Part shown: piece by piece, positions 1 through 6,866 of the stretch
Position numbering within the stretch: position 1 is the first letter of the stretch
Layout: every line of letters begins with the position of its first letter
Source of the DNA: a virus
IMG/VR virus record: IMGVR_UViG_3300032308_001110
Location: 1-23,267 of that record
DNA length: 23,267 nt
Reading direction: 5' to 3' (one strand)
Position numbers and translations under genes: made by a program
The notes under the pieces: generated by a model
The model's input: only the letters and a program-made list of their open reading frames with translations
Told to the model about the DNA's origin: nothing
Databases searched by the model: none

Positions 1-718
1 CGCTAGTAGTAATACCAGTACCACCAGTAAATGTTAAGTTATCAGTACCAAGAGCAACAGTGGCAGAAGTAGAACCACCAGCATTTAATGATAATGTTGT
101 ACTAATTGCAGCAGTACTAGCTGCAGTTAAACGACCCTTGGAGTCAACAGTAAATGTTGGGATCGCAGTAGAAGATCCGTAACTACCTGCAGTAACTGCA
201 GTGTCTATTAAAGAGATAGTAGAAGTATTACCAACATCAGAGTTAGTAACAGCAATTTGCGAAGCAGTACCAGTTACCGCACCACCAACTGTATCATAGA
301 TGAACTCAGCAAGAGTATCTGTTGTACCATTAATGTACGGATTGTTAAGAACTAACTTACCAGTACCATTTGGTGTAAGAGTAATGTTACCGTTAGTATC
401 AGTAGAAGAGATTGTGTTACCATTTAAATCTAGATTATCAACTTTAAGGTTATCTAACTTACTACTTGCGTCGGTAATTAGTGCAGAAGATGCAGTTAGT
501 GTACCACGAGTATGATCCAGCAAATCAGTGAAGTATTTACCACCAATAACTATATGGTTTGCTGCATCGCCAGCAGTTTCTGTACCGATACCAATGTATA
601 AACGATCACCACCATTAGAGTCGTTATTGGTAAGTGCTGAGTACGCTAACTCACCAGCACCAAGCGTTGTTGGATTTCCCGCTGTCGATGATCTTTTAAT
701 TCTAATTATTGATGCCAT
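1..718 (-). CDS. Tail fibre-like structural protein, 3'-truncated by the window edge
   Basis: This reading frame opens with ATG at 718-716 and stays open to the left edge (about 239 codons), so the C-terminus is missing. The N-terminus MASIIRIKRSSTAGNP followed by LGAGELAYSAL is the pattern I associate with fibre or appendage proteins of marine T4-like phages. Later segments (NGNTISSTDTNGNITL, TPNGTGKLVLNNP, LGTDNLTFTGGTGITT) are the short beta-rich Gly/Thr/Asn repeats typical of trimeric fibre shafts. A GGAG Shine-Dalgarno sequence lies about 9 bases before the ATG. It follows the 82-residue gene after a 19 nt gap and is probably transcribed with it from the late promoter at 1355-1362. Its role as an appendage structural protein is inferred from composition and context; the receptor and exact position in the virion are unknown. 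Confidence 0.85.
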   Translation of the reverse strand, partial: MASIIRIKRSSTAGNPTTLGAGELAYSALTNNDSNGGDRLYIGIGTETAGDAANHIVIGGKYFTDLLDHTRGTLTASSALITDASSKLDNLKVDNLDLNGNTISSTDTNGNITLTPNGTGKLVLNNPYINGTTDTLAEFIYDTVGGAVTGTASQIAVTNSDVGNTSTISLIDTAVTAGSYGSSTAIPTFTVDSKGRLTAASTAAISTTLSLNAGGSTSATVALGTDNLTFTGGTGITTS

Positions 719-737
719 CTTTTATTCTCCGTTACCG

Positions 738-986
738 TTAATATTGTCCACCAGTTACATCTTGCGCATCAAGAATTGTAGTGGAAGTCCATTTATTTGT
801 TGTTGTTTTATATACTAGGACTGATCCATTAATTTTAGTAGTTGTATCGACATCTGCGATATTAGAAACTGATTCCACTACGGCTGGATTAGCCAAATTA
901 GTTGAAGAGTTGAGCACATATGTACCCTCCGACACTGCAACTGTTAATGCCTCATCAGGTGTTACGACTGCTGTAATTTCTGCCAT
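738..986 (-). CDS. Small fibre/tail-associated protein, 82 residues
   Basis: The protein begins MAEITAVVTPDEALTV and ends with NKWTSTTILDAQDVTGGQY. I chose the ATG at 986 because it starts 2 nt after the TAA of the upstream Ig-like gene; the longer frame to 1085 only reads through that gene out of frame. The C-terminal half (NGSVLVYKTTTNKW, then a closing GGQY) resembles a short module seen in fibre-type proteins of marine myoviruses, with hydrophobic LVY, a Thr-rich turn, Trp, and a final GG-x-Y. No enzymatic motif, signal peptide or membrane segment is visible. Its place between an Ig-like tail protein and a fibre gene suggests a virion component or fibre connector, but the exact role is not recognised. 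Confidence 0.75.
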   Translation of the reverse strand: MAEITAVVTPDEALTVAVSEGTYVLNSSTNLANPAVVESVSNIADVDTTTKINGSVLVYKTTTNKWTSTTILDAQDVTGGQY

Positions 987-988
987 AA

Positions 989-1324
989 TTATATTTGAGT
1001 AATTTGAGGGTTTACTGTAACGATCCCCTCTACCACTCTGGTTTTTGTACCAGAAGGAGAAGTAATCTCGACATCGTATAGCCATCTTCCCGCAGGAATC
1101 GCTTCGGATGCAGATGATGTTAATTGTAATCGGATTTTTCCAGTCGCAGCGTCGTAAATACTGGCTGTGAATGCATAGACTGTACTAGACGAATAAGACT
1201 TCCTCATCTGGGAAGCGACAGTGTAACTGGTCAAATCAAGTGCCTGACCATTAGAAGCCGTAACAGTGATGATATTACTGTATGTCGCTCCAGCGTCCAC
1301 ATAAAGATTACTAATAGTTGCCAT
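989..1324 (-). CDS. Ig-like beta-sandwich tail/baseplate protein, 111 residues
   Basis: The start is the ATG at 1324, the first gene after the terminator at about 1390-1415 and the late promoter at 1355-1362. The protein opens MATISNLYVDAGATYSNI and contains NGQALDLTSYTVASQMRKS, AATGKIRLQLTSSAS, AGRWLYDVEITSPSGTK and VVEGIVTVNPQIT. This is the pattern of the BppU N-terminal-like immunoglobulin fold in many phage baseplate or appendage proteins: linear gain term, dLTgytv..qiR, tG.i.l.Lt...t..ip.G.y.YDle, and r.veG.v.v.p.vT. The length fits a single such domain. It probably acts as a small structural adaptor in the tail. The family assignment is by eye from these motifs; I am fairly confident of the fold and less so of its place in the virion. 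Confidence 0.85.
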   Translation of the reverse strand: MATISNLYVDAGATYSNIITVTASNGQALDLTSYTVASQMRKSYSSSTVYAFTASIYDAATGKIRLQLTSSASEAIPAGRWLYDVEITSPSGTKTRVVEGIVTVNPQITQI

Positions 1325-1354
1325 TCTGGAATCCGATAAAATTTGTATACTTCT

Positions 1355-1362
1355 TATTTATA
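1355..1362 (-). promoter_or_regulatory. T4-type late promoter TATAAATA before the Ig-like gene
   Basis: On the minus strand this reads TATAAATA, the exact T4 late promoter octamer recognised by the gp55-type phage sigma factor. It lies 30 nt upstream of the ATG at 1324, in a gene-free gap just after a rho-independent terminator. Two other gap octamers in this window keep the same spacing, which supports real promoter function. Confidence 0.8.
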
Positions 1363-1387
1363 ATACCAGAGACTGCAACTTCTAATA

Positions 1388-1415
1388 ACAAAAAACCCTC
1401 CGAAGAGGGGTTTCT
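1388..1415 (-). terminator. Rho-independent terminator with UUCG tetraloop
   Basis: On the minus strand the sequence directly after the stop codon at 1416-1418 reads AAACCCCTC-TTCG-GAGGG-TTTTTTG. The CCCTC/GAGGG stem is closed by a C(UUCG)G tetraloop, can be extended by A-T pairs across one bulged C, and is followed by six T residues. It ends the fibre transcription unit and lies about 26 nt before the next late promoter. Confidence 0.9.
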
Positions 1416-1685
1416 TTAAACCTTTGGATACTTGTCTTTTATTTCCTGTATTTTTGCTTGCATTTCTGCAGGAAAAACATTGCCGTGGAAGAGAGCATCC
1501 AGTTGATCTCCAATCGAAGGATATTCTTCGGCACGATTTAACCTTGCCGTTTCATTGGCGATAGCATCCCACTGAGCCTGAGTAGTTTCATGTCCATCTA
1601 ACCAGATAAGATCTTGCGTATCAGGATTATATGTGTTAATAAGTCCTGAGTATAAATTTTGTGCTGCTTTAATTCTTTTGTCCAT
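1416..1685 (-). CDS. Small tail-associated protein with YPSIGDQLDALFH motif, 89 residues
   Basis: The protein starts MDKRIKAAQNLYSGLINTYN and carries the signature EEYPSIGDQLDALFHGNVFP followed by a KIQEIKDKYPKV end. The YPSIGDQLDAL(W/F) signature is common in short phage proteins encoded beside tail fibre genes in T4-like marine phages, and related sequences occur as fibre C-termini or XkdW-like proteins. A good AGAGG ribosome binding site precedes the ATG, 15 nt after the end of the adhesin gene. It is the last gene of its unit, since the terminator begins at its stop codon. Likely roles are tail fibre assembly or association; no catalytic motif is visible. The motif is clear, the biochemical function is not established. 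Confidence 0.85.
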   Translation of the reverse strand: MDKRIKAAQNLYSGLINTYNPDTQDLIWLDGHETTQAQWDAIANETARLNRAEEYPSIGDQLDALFHGNVFPAEMQAKIQEIKDKYPKV

Positions 1686-1700
1686 TTTAACCTCTGTTAT

Positions 1701-2633
1701 TTAATATTGTCTAACCCACATTGTGCAGGCTACATGCCATGTTCCATCATATCCACCTGAATATGAACTACCGTGATAAAAAGGAATATTTGTAAACTCC
1801 TGATAACCACATAATGGGCGATCTATATTTGGAACGAAACTAGTATTTCGTCTTCCAGAATATGAAGAACCACCAGAAATTGTTGGGTTTGCTGTTTGTG
1901 GATATCCATCTGCTGTGGCTCTGGTATACCAACTATAAGTGTCTGTGAGAAAACATGTATTACCACCAGTTACATGTCTATACACATTACCAGATGCGCT
2001 ATTTCCACCCAGTGCTCTAACAAATTCAGTAGATAATCTTGCTACACCTCTTGATCCAGAAATAGTACTAGAACCAGAATCAGTCAAACCTTGTGTTGGA
2101 GAATTTAAAGTTCCGATTGCACCTTCACCCAAGGTATCTCCAAGAATTTCATATGTGCCATTAAAACTACCACCAGTGCCAGCATGACGATAATACAACA
2201 TCCACCCATCTGTATCAACATAGACTCGTTGCGCAGTTTGCAAAGAGCCAGGTGCACCAGTTAACCAATATAATCCAGCAGTAAACGATGCACCCTTTAG
2301 TGTAATAATATCAGAACCATATTGTGCTGCTCTTGCTTGAGTAGATCCATCTAAAGGTACATTCGGCAATGAAACCCATGCAGCAGACGCACTATCATAA
2401 TGTTTTGTAGCTTTATTGGTAGTGTCATACCAAAGCATACCATCATAGGGTGTGGGGCTAGTTGGAGCAGTCGCAGAATAAATTGGATTGGTTAACCATG
2501 TAGTTCCATTATAATATTCTATCGTTCCTGTAGAACTATTATGACGAACCATTCCTGCAGCTGCAGTTGGGCGACTAGCAGTACTGCTAGTCGGTAAGAC
2601 CATTCCAAATTCTTTTAGTGTAGTTGATGGCAT
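1701..2633 (-). CDS. Tandem fibre/adhesin paralog C, 310 residues
   Basis: This is the last of three tandem homologous fibre proteins. The N-terminus (MPSTTLKEFGMVLPTSS, then RPTAAAGMVRHNSSTG and IEYYNGTTW) is a small repeat domain common at phage fibre N-termini. The central part carries ARAAQYGSDIITLKGASF and DGWMLYYRHAGTGGSFN, whose Gly-rich DGW-x-hydrophobic-x-x-R pattern recalls fibrinogen-like or intelectin-like lectin domains (weak similarity by eye). It ends in YSGGYDGTWHV then WVRQY. The stretch at about residues 206-290 differs most from its two siblings, as expected of a receptor-contact region. It starts 3 nt after the preceding paralog's stop, within TATTAAAATATG, so it is probably translationally coupled. 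Receptor binding is inferred, not shown. Confidence 0.85.
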   Translation of the reverse strand: MPSTTLKEFGMVLPTSSTASRPTAAAGMVRHNSSTGTIEYYNGTTWLTNPIYSATAPTSPTPYDGMLWYDTTNKATKHYDSASAAWVSLPNVPLDGSTQARAAQYGSDIITLKGASFTAGLYWLTGAPGSLQTAQRVYVDTDGWMLYYRHAGTGGSFNGTYEILGDTLGEGAIGTLNSPTQGLTDSGSSTISGSRGVARLSTEFVRALGGNSASGNVYRHVTGGNTCFLTDTYSWYTRATADGYPQTANPTISGGSSYSGRRNTSFVPNIDRPLCGYQEFTNIPFYHGSSYSGGYDGTWHVACTMWVRQY

Positions 2634-2636
2634 ATT

Positions 2637-3578
2637 TTAATATTCCCTAACATAAATGGTTGTTGATACATGCCAGCCACCATTATATCCACCAGAGAAA
2701 CCATTTCCATGATAGTAAGGGATAGTGTAGATATTTCCTGGATAAGTCCCAAGTGGTCTAGCAGTTTCACCAGTGGCATAACCAGTATAAGTTCTTCTTC
2801 CAGCATATGAAGATCCGTAACTAATGGAACTGTCATAGCCAAAATTATCAGGAGCAGTTGATGCAGCTGTGGCATACCATTGAGCATCTGTGATATATGC
2901 GTTAGTTCCACCACAATTCATCCAAATAACATTAGTTGCTGCGTTTTCTCCTCCAAGTGCTCTAACAAAAGCAGTGGATAATCTTGCTACACCTCGTGAA
3001 CCAGCTGAAGTACTAGAACCTGTATCAGTCAATCCTTGAGATGGACTATACAATGTTCCGATTGCATCTTCCCCGTAATTGTCACCAATAAATTCATAAG
3101 TGCTATTGTAAGTACCACCAGTACCTGCCATTCTAAAAAATAACATCCATCCATCTGCATCTACATAAACTTGCTGTGGTGATTGCCCTGATGAAGTTTT
3201 ACCAGTTAACCAATAACGACCAGCAGTAAATGATCCACCCTTCAGTGCAATAATTTCTGATCCATATTGCGCTGCTCTTGCTTCTGTGGATCCATCTAAA
3301 GGTGCATTAGTCACAGTATACCATATACTATCTGTTGCATTCCATTCTTTATAAACATTAGCTGTTGTGTCAAACCACATCTGCCCAGCAGCTGGACTAC
3401 TTGGAGCGGTAGCACTAAATGGAGCATATTGAAGCCATGCTGCAGCTGTAGTATCATAATACTCAATAGAACCAGTAGTGCTATTATGACGAACCATTCC
3501 AGCTTCAGCAGTTGGTCTTGTTGCTTGACTACTTGTTGGTAAAACTAATGCGTCTTCTAATAATTTTGTTAATGGCAT
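2637..3578 (-). CDS. Tandem fibre/adhesin paralog B, 313 residues
   Basis: This middle copy of the three-gene array starts MPLTKLLEDALVLPTSS and shares the N-terminal fibre repeat (RPTAEAGMVRHNSTTG, IEYYDTTAAAW), the core AAQYGSEIIALKGGSF, DGWMLFFRMAGTGGTYN, GVARLSTAFVRALGG and the ending YSGGYNGGWHV with a terminal REY. It is closer to paralog A than to C: both carry NVIWMNCG followed by an AYITDAQW segment. No transmembrane segment or enzymatic motif is seen. It starts 3 nt after paralog A, again with the TATTAAAATATG junction. The likely role is a tail-tip adhesin or receptor-binding subunit, possibly in a hetero-oligomer with its siblings. The function is inferred from array structure, composition and position. 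Confidence 0.85.
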   Translation of the reverse strand: MPLTKLLEDALVLPTSSQATRPTAEAGMVRHNSTTGSIEYYDTTAAAWLQYAPFSATAPSSPAAGQMWFDTTANVYKEWNATDSIWYTVTNAPLDGSTEARAAQYGSEIIALKGGSFTAGRYWLTGKTSSGQSPQQVYVDADGWMLFFRMAGTGGTYNSTYEFIGDNYGEDAIGTLYSPSQGLTDTGSSTSAGSRGVARLSTAFVRALGGENAATNVIWMNCGGTNAYITDAQWYATAASTAPDNFGYDSSISYGSSYAGRRTYTGYATGETARPLGTYPGNIYTIPYYHGNGFSGGYNGGWHVSTTIYVREY

Positions 3579-3581
3579 ATT

Positions 3582-4517
3582 TTAATACTCCCTAACCCAA
3601 ATAGTTGTCGCTACATGCCAGCCACCATCATATCCACCAGAATAACTGTTCCCCTCATAATATGGAATTAATTGTAAATTTCCCCCATATGGATAAGTGC
3701 ATAGTGGTCTGCTGCTTTGGGTAGTATTATATCCAGTGATGCTTCTTCTTCCTGAATATGTAGTTCCAAAACTAATTGAATCATCCCAGCCATAGTTATC
3801 TGAAGTTGTAGATGTGGCATGCCATTGAGCATCAGTAATGTATGCAGTATTTGCACCACAATTCATCCAAATAACATTATTAGTAGCACTTTCTCCACCG
3901 AGTGCTCTAACAAAAGCAGTGGATAAACGAGCCATTCCTCTGGAACCAGCAGTAGTACTAGAACCAGAATCAGTCAAACCTTGCGTTGGAGAATTGAGAG
4001 TACCTACAGCTGCTTCACCTAAGCTGTCTCCAACAATTTCGTATGTTGGATTGTATGATCCACCAGTGCCAGCATGACGATAGAATAACATCCATCCGTC
4101 AGAATTAACATAAACTTGTCTTGCAGATTGTGCAGATGAAGTTTTACCAGTTAACCAATATAATCCTGGAGTGAATGATCCACCCTTCAGTGCAATAATT
4201 TCTGATCCATATTGTGCAGCTTTTGCAGAACTAGATCCATCTAACACAAGATTGCTCATATAGTACCAAGCTGCTTCTGTGCTACTATAATTTTTATATG
4301 CATGAACAGTTGTATCATACCAAATCATACCATTGGTTGGGCTAGAAGGAGCAGTTGCAGAATGAATAGCACTATTTCTCCATGCAGAATTTACTGAGTC
4401 ATAATATTCTAAAGATGTATTAGAACTACTATGTCGCAACATTCCTGCTTCTGCAGTTGGACGAGTACCACTGGAAGGAAGTGTTGTAGCGTGTTCGCCT
4501 AATATTGTATTAGCCAA
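3582..4517 (-). CDS. Tandem fibre/adhesin paralog A with TTG start, 311 residues
   Basis: This is the first of three tandem homologous fibre proteins. The start codon is TTG (4517-4515), immediately after the TAA of the S74 fibre gene. A strong AAGGGGAG Shine-Dalgarno sequence is embedded in that gene's last codons. The start is supported by alignment of the N-terminus MANTILGEHATTLPSSG with MPLTKLLEDALVLPTSS and MPSTTLKEFGMVLPTSS in the siblings. Core motifs are RPTAEAGMLRHSSSN, AAQYGSEIIALKGGSF, DGWMLFYRHAGTGGSYN, GMARLSTAFVRALGG and YSGGYDGGWHV with final REY. The DGW core suggests a lectin-like domain (weak). It is probably a receptor-binding fibre subunit. TTG may lower its expression relative to its neighbours, but the strong ribosome site could compensate. 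Confidence 0.85.
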   Translation of the reverse strand: MANTILGEHATTLPSSGTRPTAEAGMLRHSSSNTSLEYYDSVNSAWRNSAIHSATAPSSPTNGMIWYDTTVHAYKNYSSTEAAWYYMSNLVLDGSSSAKAAQYGSEIIALKGGSFTPGLYWLTGKTSSAQSARQVYVNSDGWMLFYRHAGTGGSYNPTYEIVGDSLGEAAVGTLNSPTQGLTDSGSSTTAGSRGMARLSTAFVRALGGESATNNVIWMNCGANTAYITDAQWHATSTTSDNYGWDDSISFGTTYSGRRSITGYNTTQSSRPLCTYPYGGNLQLIPYYEGNSYSGGYDGGWHVATTIWVREY

Positions 4518-5423
4518 TTATTTTCTCCCCTTTAATACTTTGATTTCTTCATTAAGTTCTTTAATAGCTTCAATTAATAATGGAACAAGTTTTTCATATT
4601 GAACAGTTTGGTAGTTTTCACCAGATCGGGAAATTTCCGTATTTTCATCAATTCTAACTAAGTCAAATGGTGCAGGTTTAACAGCTTCTGGAAGAACTAT
4701 TTTTACATCACCAGCCAAAACTCCAACTTGAGTTTCTTTACTAGAATATCCAAACGACTCAGCAATCTCATTTGCATTAAAAGTTACTCCACGGAGTGAC
4801 ATAACTTTTTCTAAAGCATTTGGAATAATTTGTATATTTGTTTTTAATCTTTCGTCAGAATACCAAGAAGTTATATTGTTCGCAGCACGAATTTCACCAG
4901 TCGTTCCAGAAGCTGCAACACCAATACCCAAAGAACCAAATTGTGGGTTTGATGTTGTACCAATATCCTGTGGAGTTGCAATAGTAATTGAACCACTACC
5001 ATTGGTAACAGTTATTCTATTTGTAGAACCTGTTAAAGTAGCTGAAGTATATCCACTACTAGCGTTACCAATTAAAAGAGTTCCGTTACTTGGTGTTGTA
5101 GTAATACCAGTACCACCAGAAGCGATAGGTAAAGTACCAGTGGTTAGAGCAGAAGTACTAGTAGCATAAACTGCACCACCATTAGTGAAACTTGTTAGTC
5201 CAGTTCCACCTCTAGTAGTGGCAATAGTCGTCGCACTCCAAGTACCAGTGGTAACTGTACCCAAAGTAACAAGATTAGAATTACCTGTATACGATGCTTC
5301 TAATTTATCAGTGTTTAAACTAATAAAATTATTATCAATTTCAGCGTTTGTTAGAGGGAGATTTTTCCTAGTGACACCACCTGTGCCAGTAGTTCCTGTT
5401 TCTCTAGTTGTAATCGAAGCCAT
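4518..5423 (-). CDS. Tail fibre with C-terminal intramolecular chaperone (peptidase S74) domain, 301 residues
   Basis: The N-terminus (MASITTRETGTTGTGGVTRK, then LPLTNAEIDNNFISLNTDKL) is a fibre attachment-type region. Residues about 50-180 are Gly/Thr/Ser-rich shaft repeats (ATTRGGTGLTSF, IASGGTGITTTPSNG). From about residue 187 comes WYSDERLKTNIQ followed by ALEKVMSLRGVTF, QVGVLAGDV, YEKLVPLLIEAIKELNEEI: the hallmark of the endosialidase-type intramolecular chaperone (peptidase S74). In that family the domain trimerises the fibre and releases itself at the conserved Ser of the SD-x-RLK motif (here S189, with K194 as likely partner). The C-terminus is a short coiled coil. A late promoter octamer lies 29 nt upstream and an AGGA ribosome site precedes the ATG, so this gene likely heads the fibre unit downstream of the enzyme cassette. 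Confidence 0.9.
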   Translation of the reverse strand: MASITTRETGTTGTGGVTRKNLPLTNAEIDNNFISLNTDKLEASYTGNSNLVTLGTVTTGTWSATTIATTRGGTGLTSFTNGGAVYATSTSALTTGTLPIASGGTGITTTPSNGTLLIGNASSGYTSATLTGSTNRITVTNGSGSITIATPQDIGTTSNPQFGSLGIGVAASGTTGEIRAANNITSWYSDERLKTNIQIIPNALEKVMSLRGVTFNANEIAESFGYSSKETQVGVLAGDVKIVLPEAVKPAPFDLVRIDENTEISRSGENYQTVQYEKLVPLLIEAIKELNEEIKVLKGRK

Positions 5424-5452
5424 TTATGGTTGTTCCTATGGGTTTTACAATT

Positions 5453-5460
5453 TATTTATT
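5453..5460 (-). promoter_or_regulatory. Late promoter-like octamer AATAAATA before the S74 fibre gene
   Basis: The minus strand reads AATAAATA, matching the NATAAATA form of the late promoter of T4-like marine phages. It overlaps the stop codon of the oxygenase gene and sits 29 nt before the ATG at 5423, the same spacing as the other two gap promoters. An exact TATAAATA lies 62 bases further upstream inside the oxygenase gene and could serve as an alternative. Confidence 0.6.
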
Positions 5461-6181
5461 ATTTAGGAGTATTACAATACTGTTCGTAAGTTTGCATATA
5501 TTCTCCTTCATACCTATTTATAGATGATTCTAAAATACCTCTAACTTGAGGTTTCCTAGAATCAACATAAAAACGAACCATAATCATAGGTTCATCGCCA
5601 TAATTAAATGCATTATGGTAGTGATAGCTGTTTAGACAGTAAATTTTTCCAGGTTTATACCACTCTTCAAATACCTTAATTGGTTTTGTATAGTCTGAAC
5701 CCCTATAATCCATATAACTTATAAGACTAAATTTAGACTCTTTTGGCATTACTATCGGAAGATTCCAGACTGATATCCACTTAGGTTGTCCTGCTTCTTT
5801 AGCGTGGCTATGCCACCCTGCAGATCCACCTTTAGAAAATACCTCAATCCTAGCCAATAACTCACCACCACCAACAGACTGTAAAACACTATCTAAATAC
5901 GGACATAGTTTTATGGCATCGGTTTTAACAAAATCTCCGCTCCAAGGTTCAGCTGGATTTGAGCTAACAGTACCATCTGTGCTATACAATGCTATTGAAT
6001 CCCATTTATTTAAGTCATCAAGTTGCATGGTTTTATCAAAGGATAATGAACTTCGATATCCTTCTAACTTGTAGGGTAGATTTTCTATTTCCTGCAAAAT
6101 TAGATTATGATTAAATTCAATACCTAAGGGTAGGTGCGCGATTTCATTTAACTTATCCAATGTACTCTCCATCATAAGCAT
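5459..6181 (-). CDS. 2OG/Fe(II) oxygenase-like protein, Asp/Asn beta-hydroxylase type, copy 2, 240 residues
   Basis: The protein has the core order of the aspartyl/asparaginyl beta-hydroxylase fold: LLARIEVFSKGGSAGWHSH (H124, H126), a hydrophobic strand (WNLPIVMP), YKPGKIYCLNSYHYHNAFN (H187, H189, N190), then a late Arg in MIMVRFYVD (R203). In that family two histidines bind iron and an Arg binds 2-oxoglutarate; these residues are the likely equivalents. No acidic residue directly follows the first His in HxD form, which fits AspH-type rather than prolyl-hydroxylase-type enzymes. It is a tandem paralog of the upstream 237-residue gene (both share NxIxHLPL near the start, WHxH and YHYHN) and overlaps it by 29 nt. 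An alternative ATG lies at 6172. It likely hydroxylates a peptide or protein side chain; the target is unknown but may be a cassette product or virion protein. Confidence 0.75.
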   Translation of the reverse strand: MLMMESTLDKLNEIAHLPLGIEFNHNLILQEIENLPYKLEGYRSSLSFDKTMQLDDLNKWDSIALYSTDGTVSSNPAEPWSGDFVKTDAIKLCPYLDSVLQSVGGGELLARIEVFSKGGSAGWHSHAKEAGQPKWISVWNLPIVMPKESKFSLISYMDYRGSDYTKPIKVFEEWYKPGKIYCLNSYHYHNAFNYGDEPMIMVRFYVDSRKPQVRGILESSINRYEGEYMQTYEQYCNTPK

Positions 6182-6866
6182 TCACCGCAGTTTCAACTAA
6201 ATCATAAACTAAATCATCTCTAAGATCTGCAAAGAAACGAATAGTCAATCTAACTCCATCTTCATCAAAATTAAACACATTGTGGTAATGATAAGCATTG
6301 AACACAACTGGAGTTCCAGGAATATAGGTAGCCTCATATACCTTTGGATTACTGATACCAAAATCCATCCCTCTATACTCTTCATTTGCAATAACAGAAT
6401 ATTTAAACTTATTCGGCATAGTTATGGGCAACTGAATAATCATCATAGTTTTAGGGTGAAATAATTCAAACACATGATTGTGCCACCCCATCACAGTTCC
6501 TGGAAGAATCTCTTCAATTCTTGCTAACGCTTTACCACCACCCAGTTTTTCAACTATGTCATAAGTGTATGGAAGATATTCAGACAAACCAGTTTTTTGA
6601 AAATGTCCCCAGATTCTTTCTAACTCACCTGGACCAGCACCTTCTAAACGATCGCAGAAAATCTCACCATTGTAACTAAACAAAGATAGATTGTTCCACT
6701 TACTTTTCTCATGTCCATGATTTTCCTGCATTGTTGCAGCATAAGGCATCAATGGAAATGGACACTCACGGATTTCTTGTTCAATCCGTGCAGCATCATA
6801 AGTAAAATTCAACGGCAGATGAGGAATTCTATTTACTTGTTCAACTAAATTTTCTATATTTCTCAT
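6153..6866 (-). CDS. 2OG/Fe(II) oxygenase-like protein, Asp/Asn beta-hydroxylase type, copy 1, 237 residues
   Basis: After MRNIENLVEQVNRIPHLPL comes the oxygenase core: LARIEEILPGTVMGWHNH (H129, H131), MMIIQLPITMPNKFKYSVI, YIPGTPVVFNAYHYHNVFN (H193, H195, N196) and VRLTIRFFADLR (R206 or R210). The order His, strand, PG turn, H-x-x-N, Arg matches the Asp/Asn beta-hydroxylase family, where two His bind Fe(II) and Arg holds 2-oxoglutarate. It overlaps the end of the B12-type radical SAM gene by 26 nt and is followed by its paralog with a 29 nt overlap, so all three are likely co-translated. Cupin-fold proteins without oxygenase activity are the main alternative. The most plausible role is hydroxylation of a protein or peptide substrate, by analogy with oxygenases in peptide-modification clusters. 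Confidence 0.75.
   Translation of the reverse strand: MRNIENLVEQVNRIPHLPLNFTYDAARIEQEIRECPFPLMPYAATMQENHGHEKSKWNNLSLFSYNGEIFCDRLEGAGPGELERIWGHFQKTGLSEYLPYTYDIVEKLGGGKALARIEEILPGTVMGWHNHVFELFHPKTMMIIQLPITMPNKFKYSVIANEEYRGMDFGISNPKVYEATYIPGTPVVFNAYHYHNVFNFDEDGVRLTIRFFADLRDDLVYDLVETAVNAYDGEYIG

Noticed and set aside
300-818. Plus-strand frames at the left end (71 and 96 codons) and similar plus-strand frames throughout the window.
   Set aside because: They lie opposite long minus-strand fibre and enzyme genes, have no homology-like motifs, and their residue patterns mirror the complementary strand of Thr/Gly-rich repeats. No plus-strand gene is supported anywhere.
987-1085. Extended start (to 1085) for the 82-residue protein.
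   Set aside because: The extra 33 residues come from reading the Ig-like gene out of frame; the ATG at 986 follows that gene's stop by 2 nt and gives a sensible N-terminus.
1701-4517. Diversity-generating retroelement targeting the three adhesins.
   Set aside because: No reverse transcriptase gene and no near-identical template repeat are visible in the window, and the C-termini do not show the lectin motif of known DGR targets. The variability is between paralogs only.
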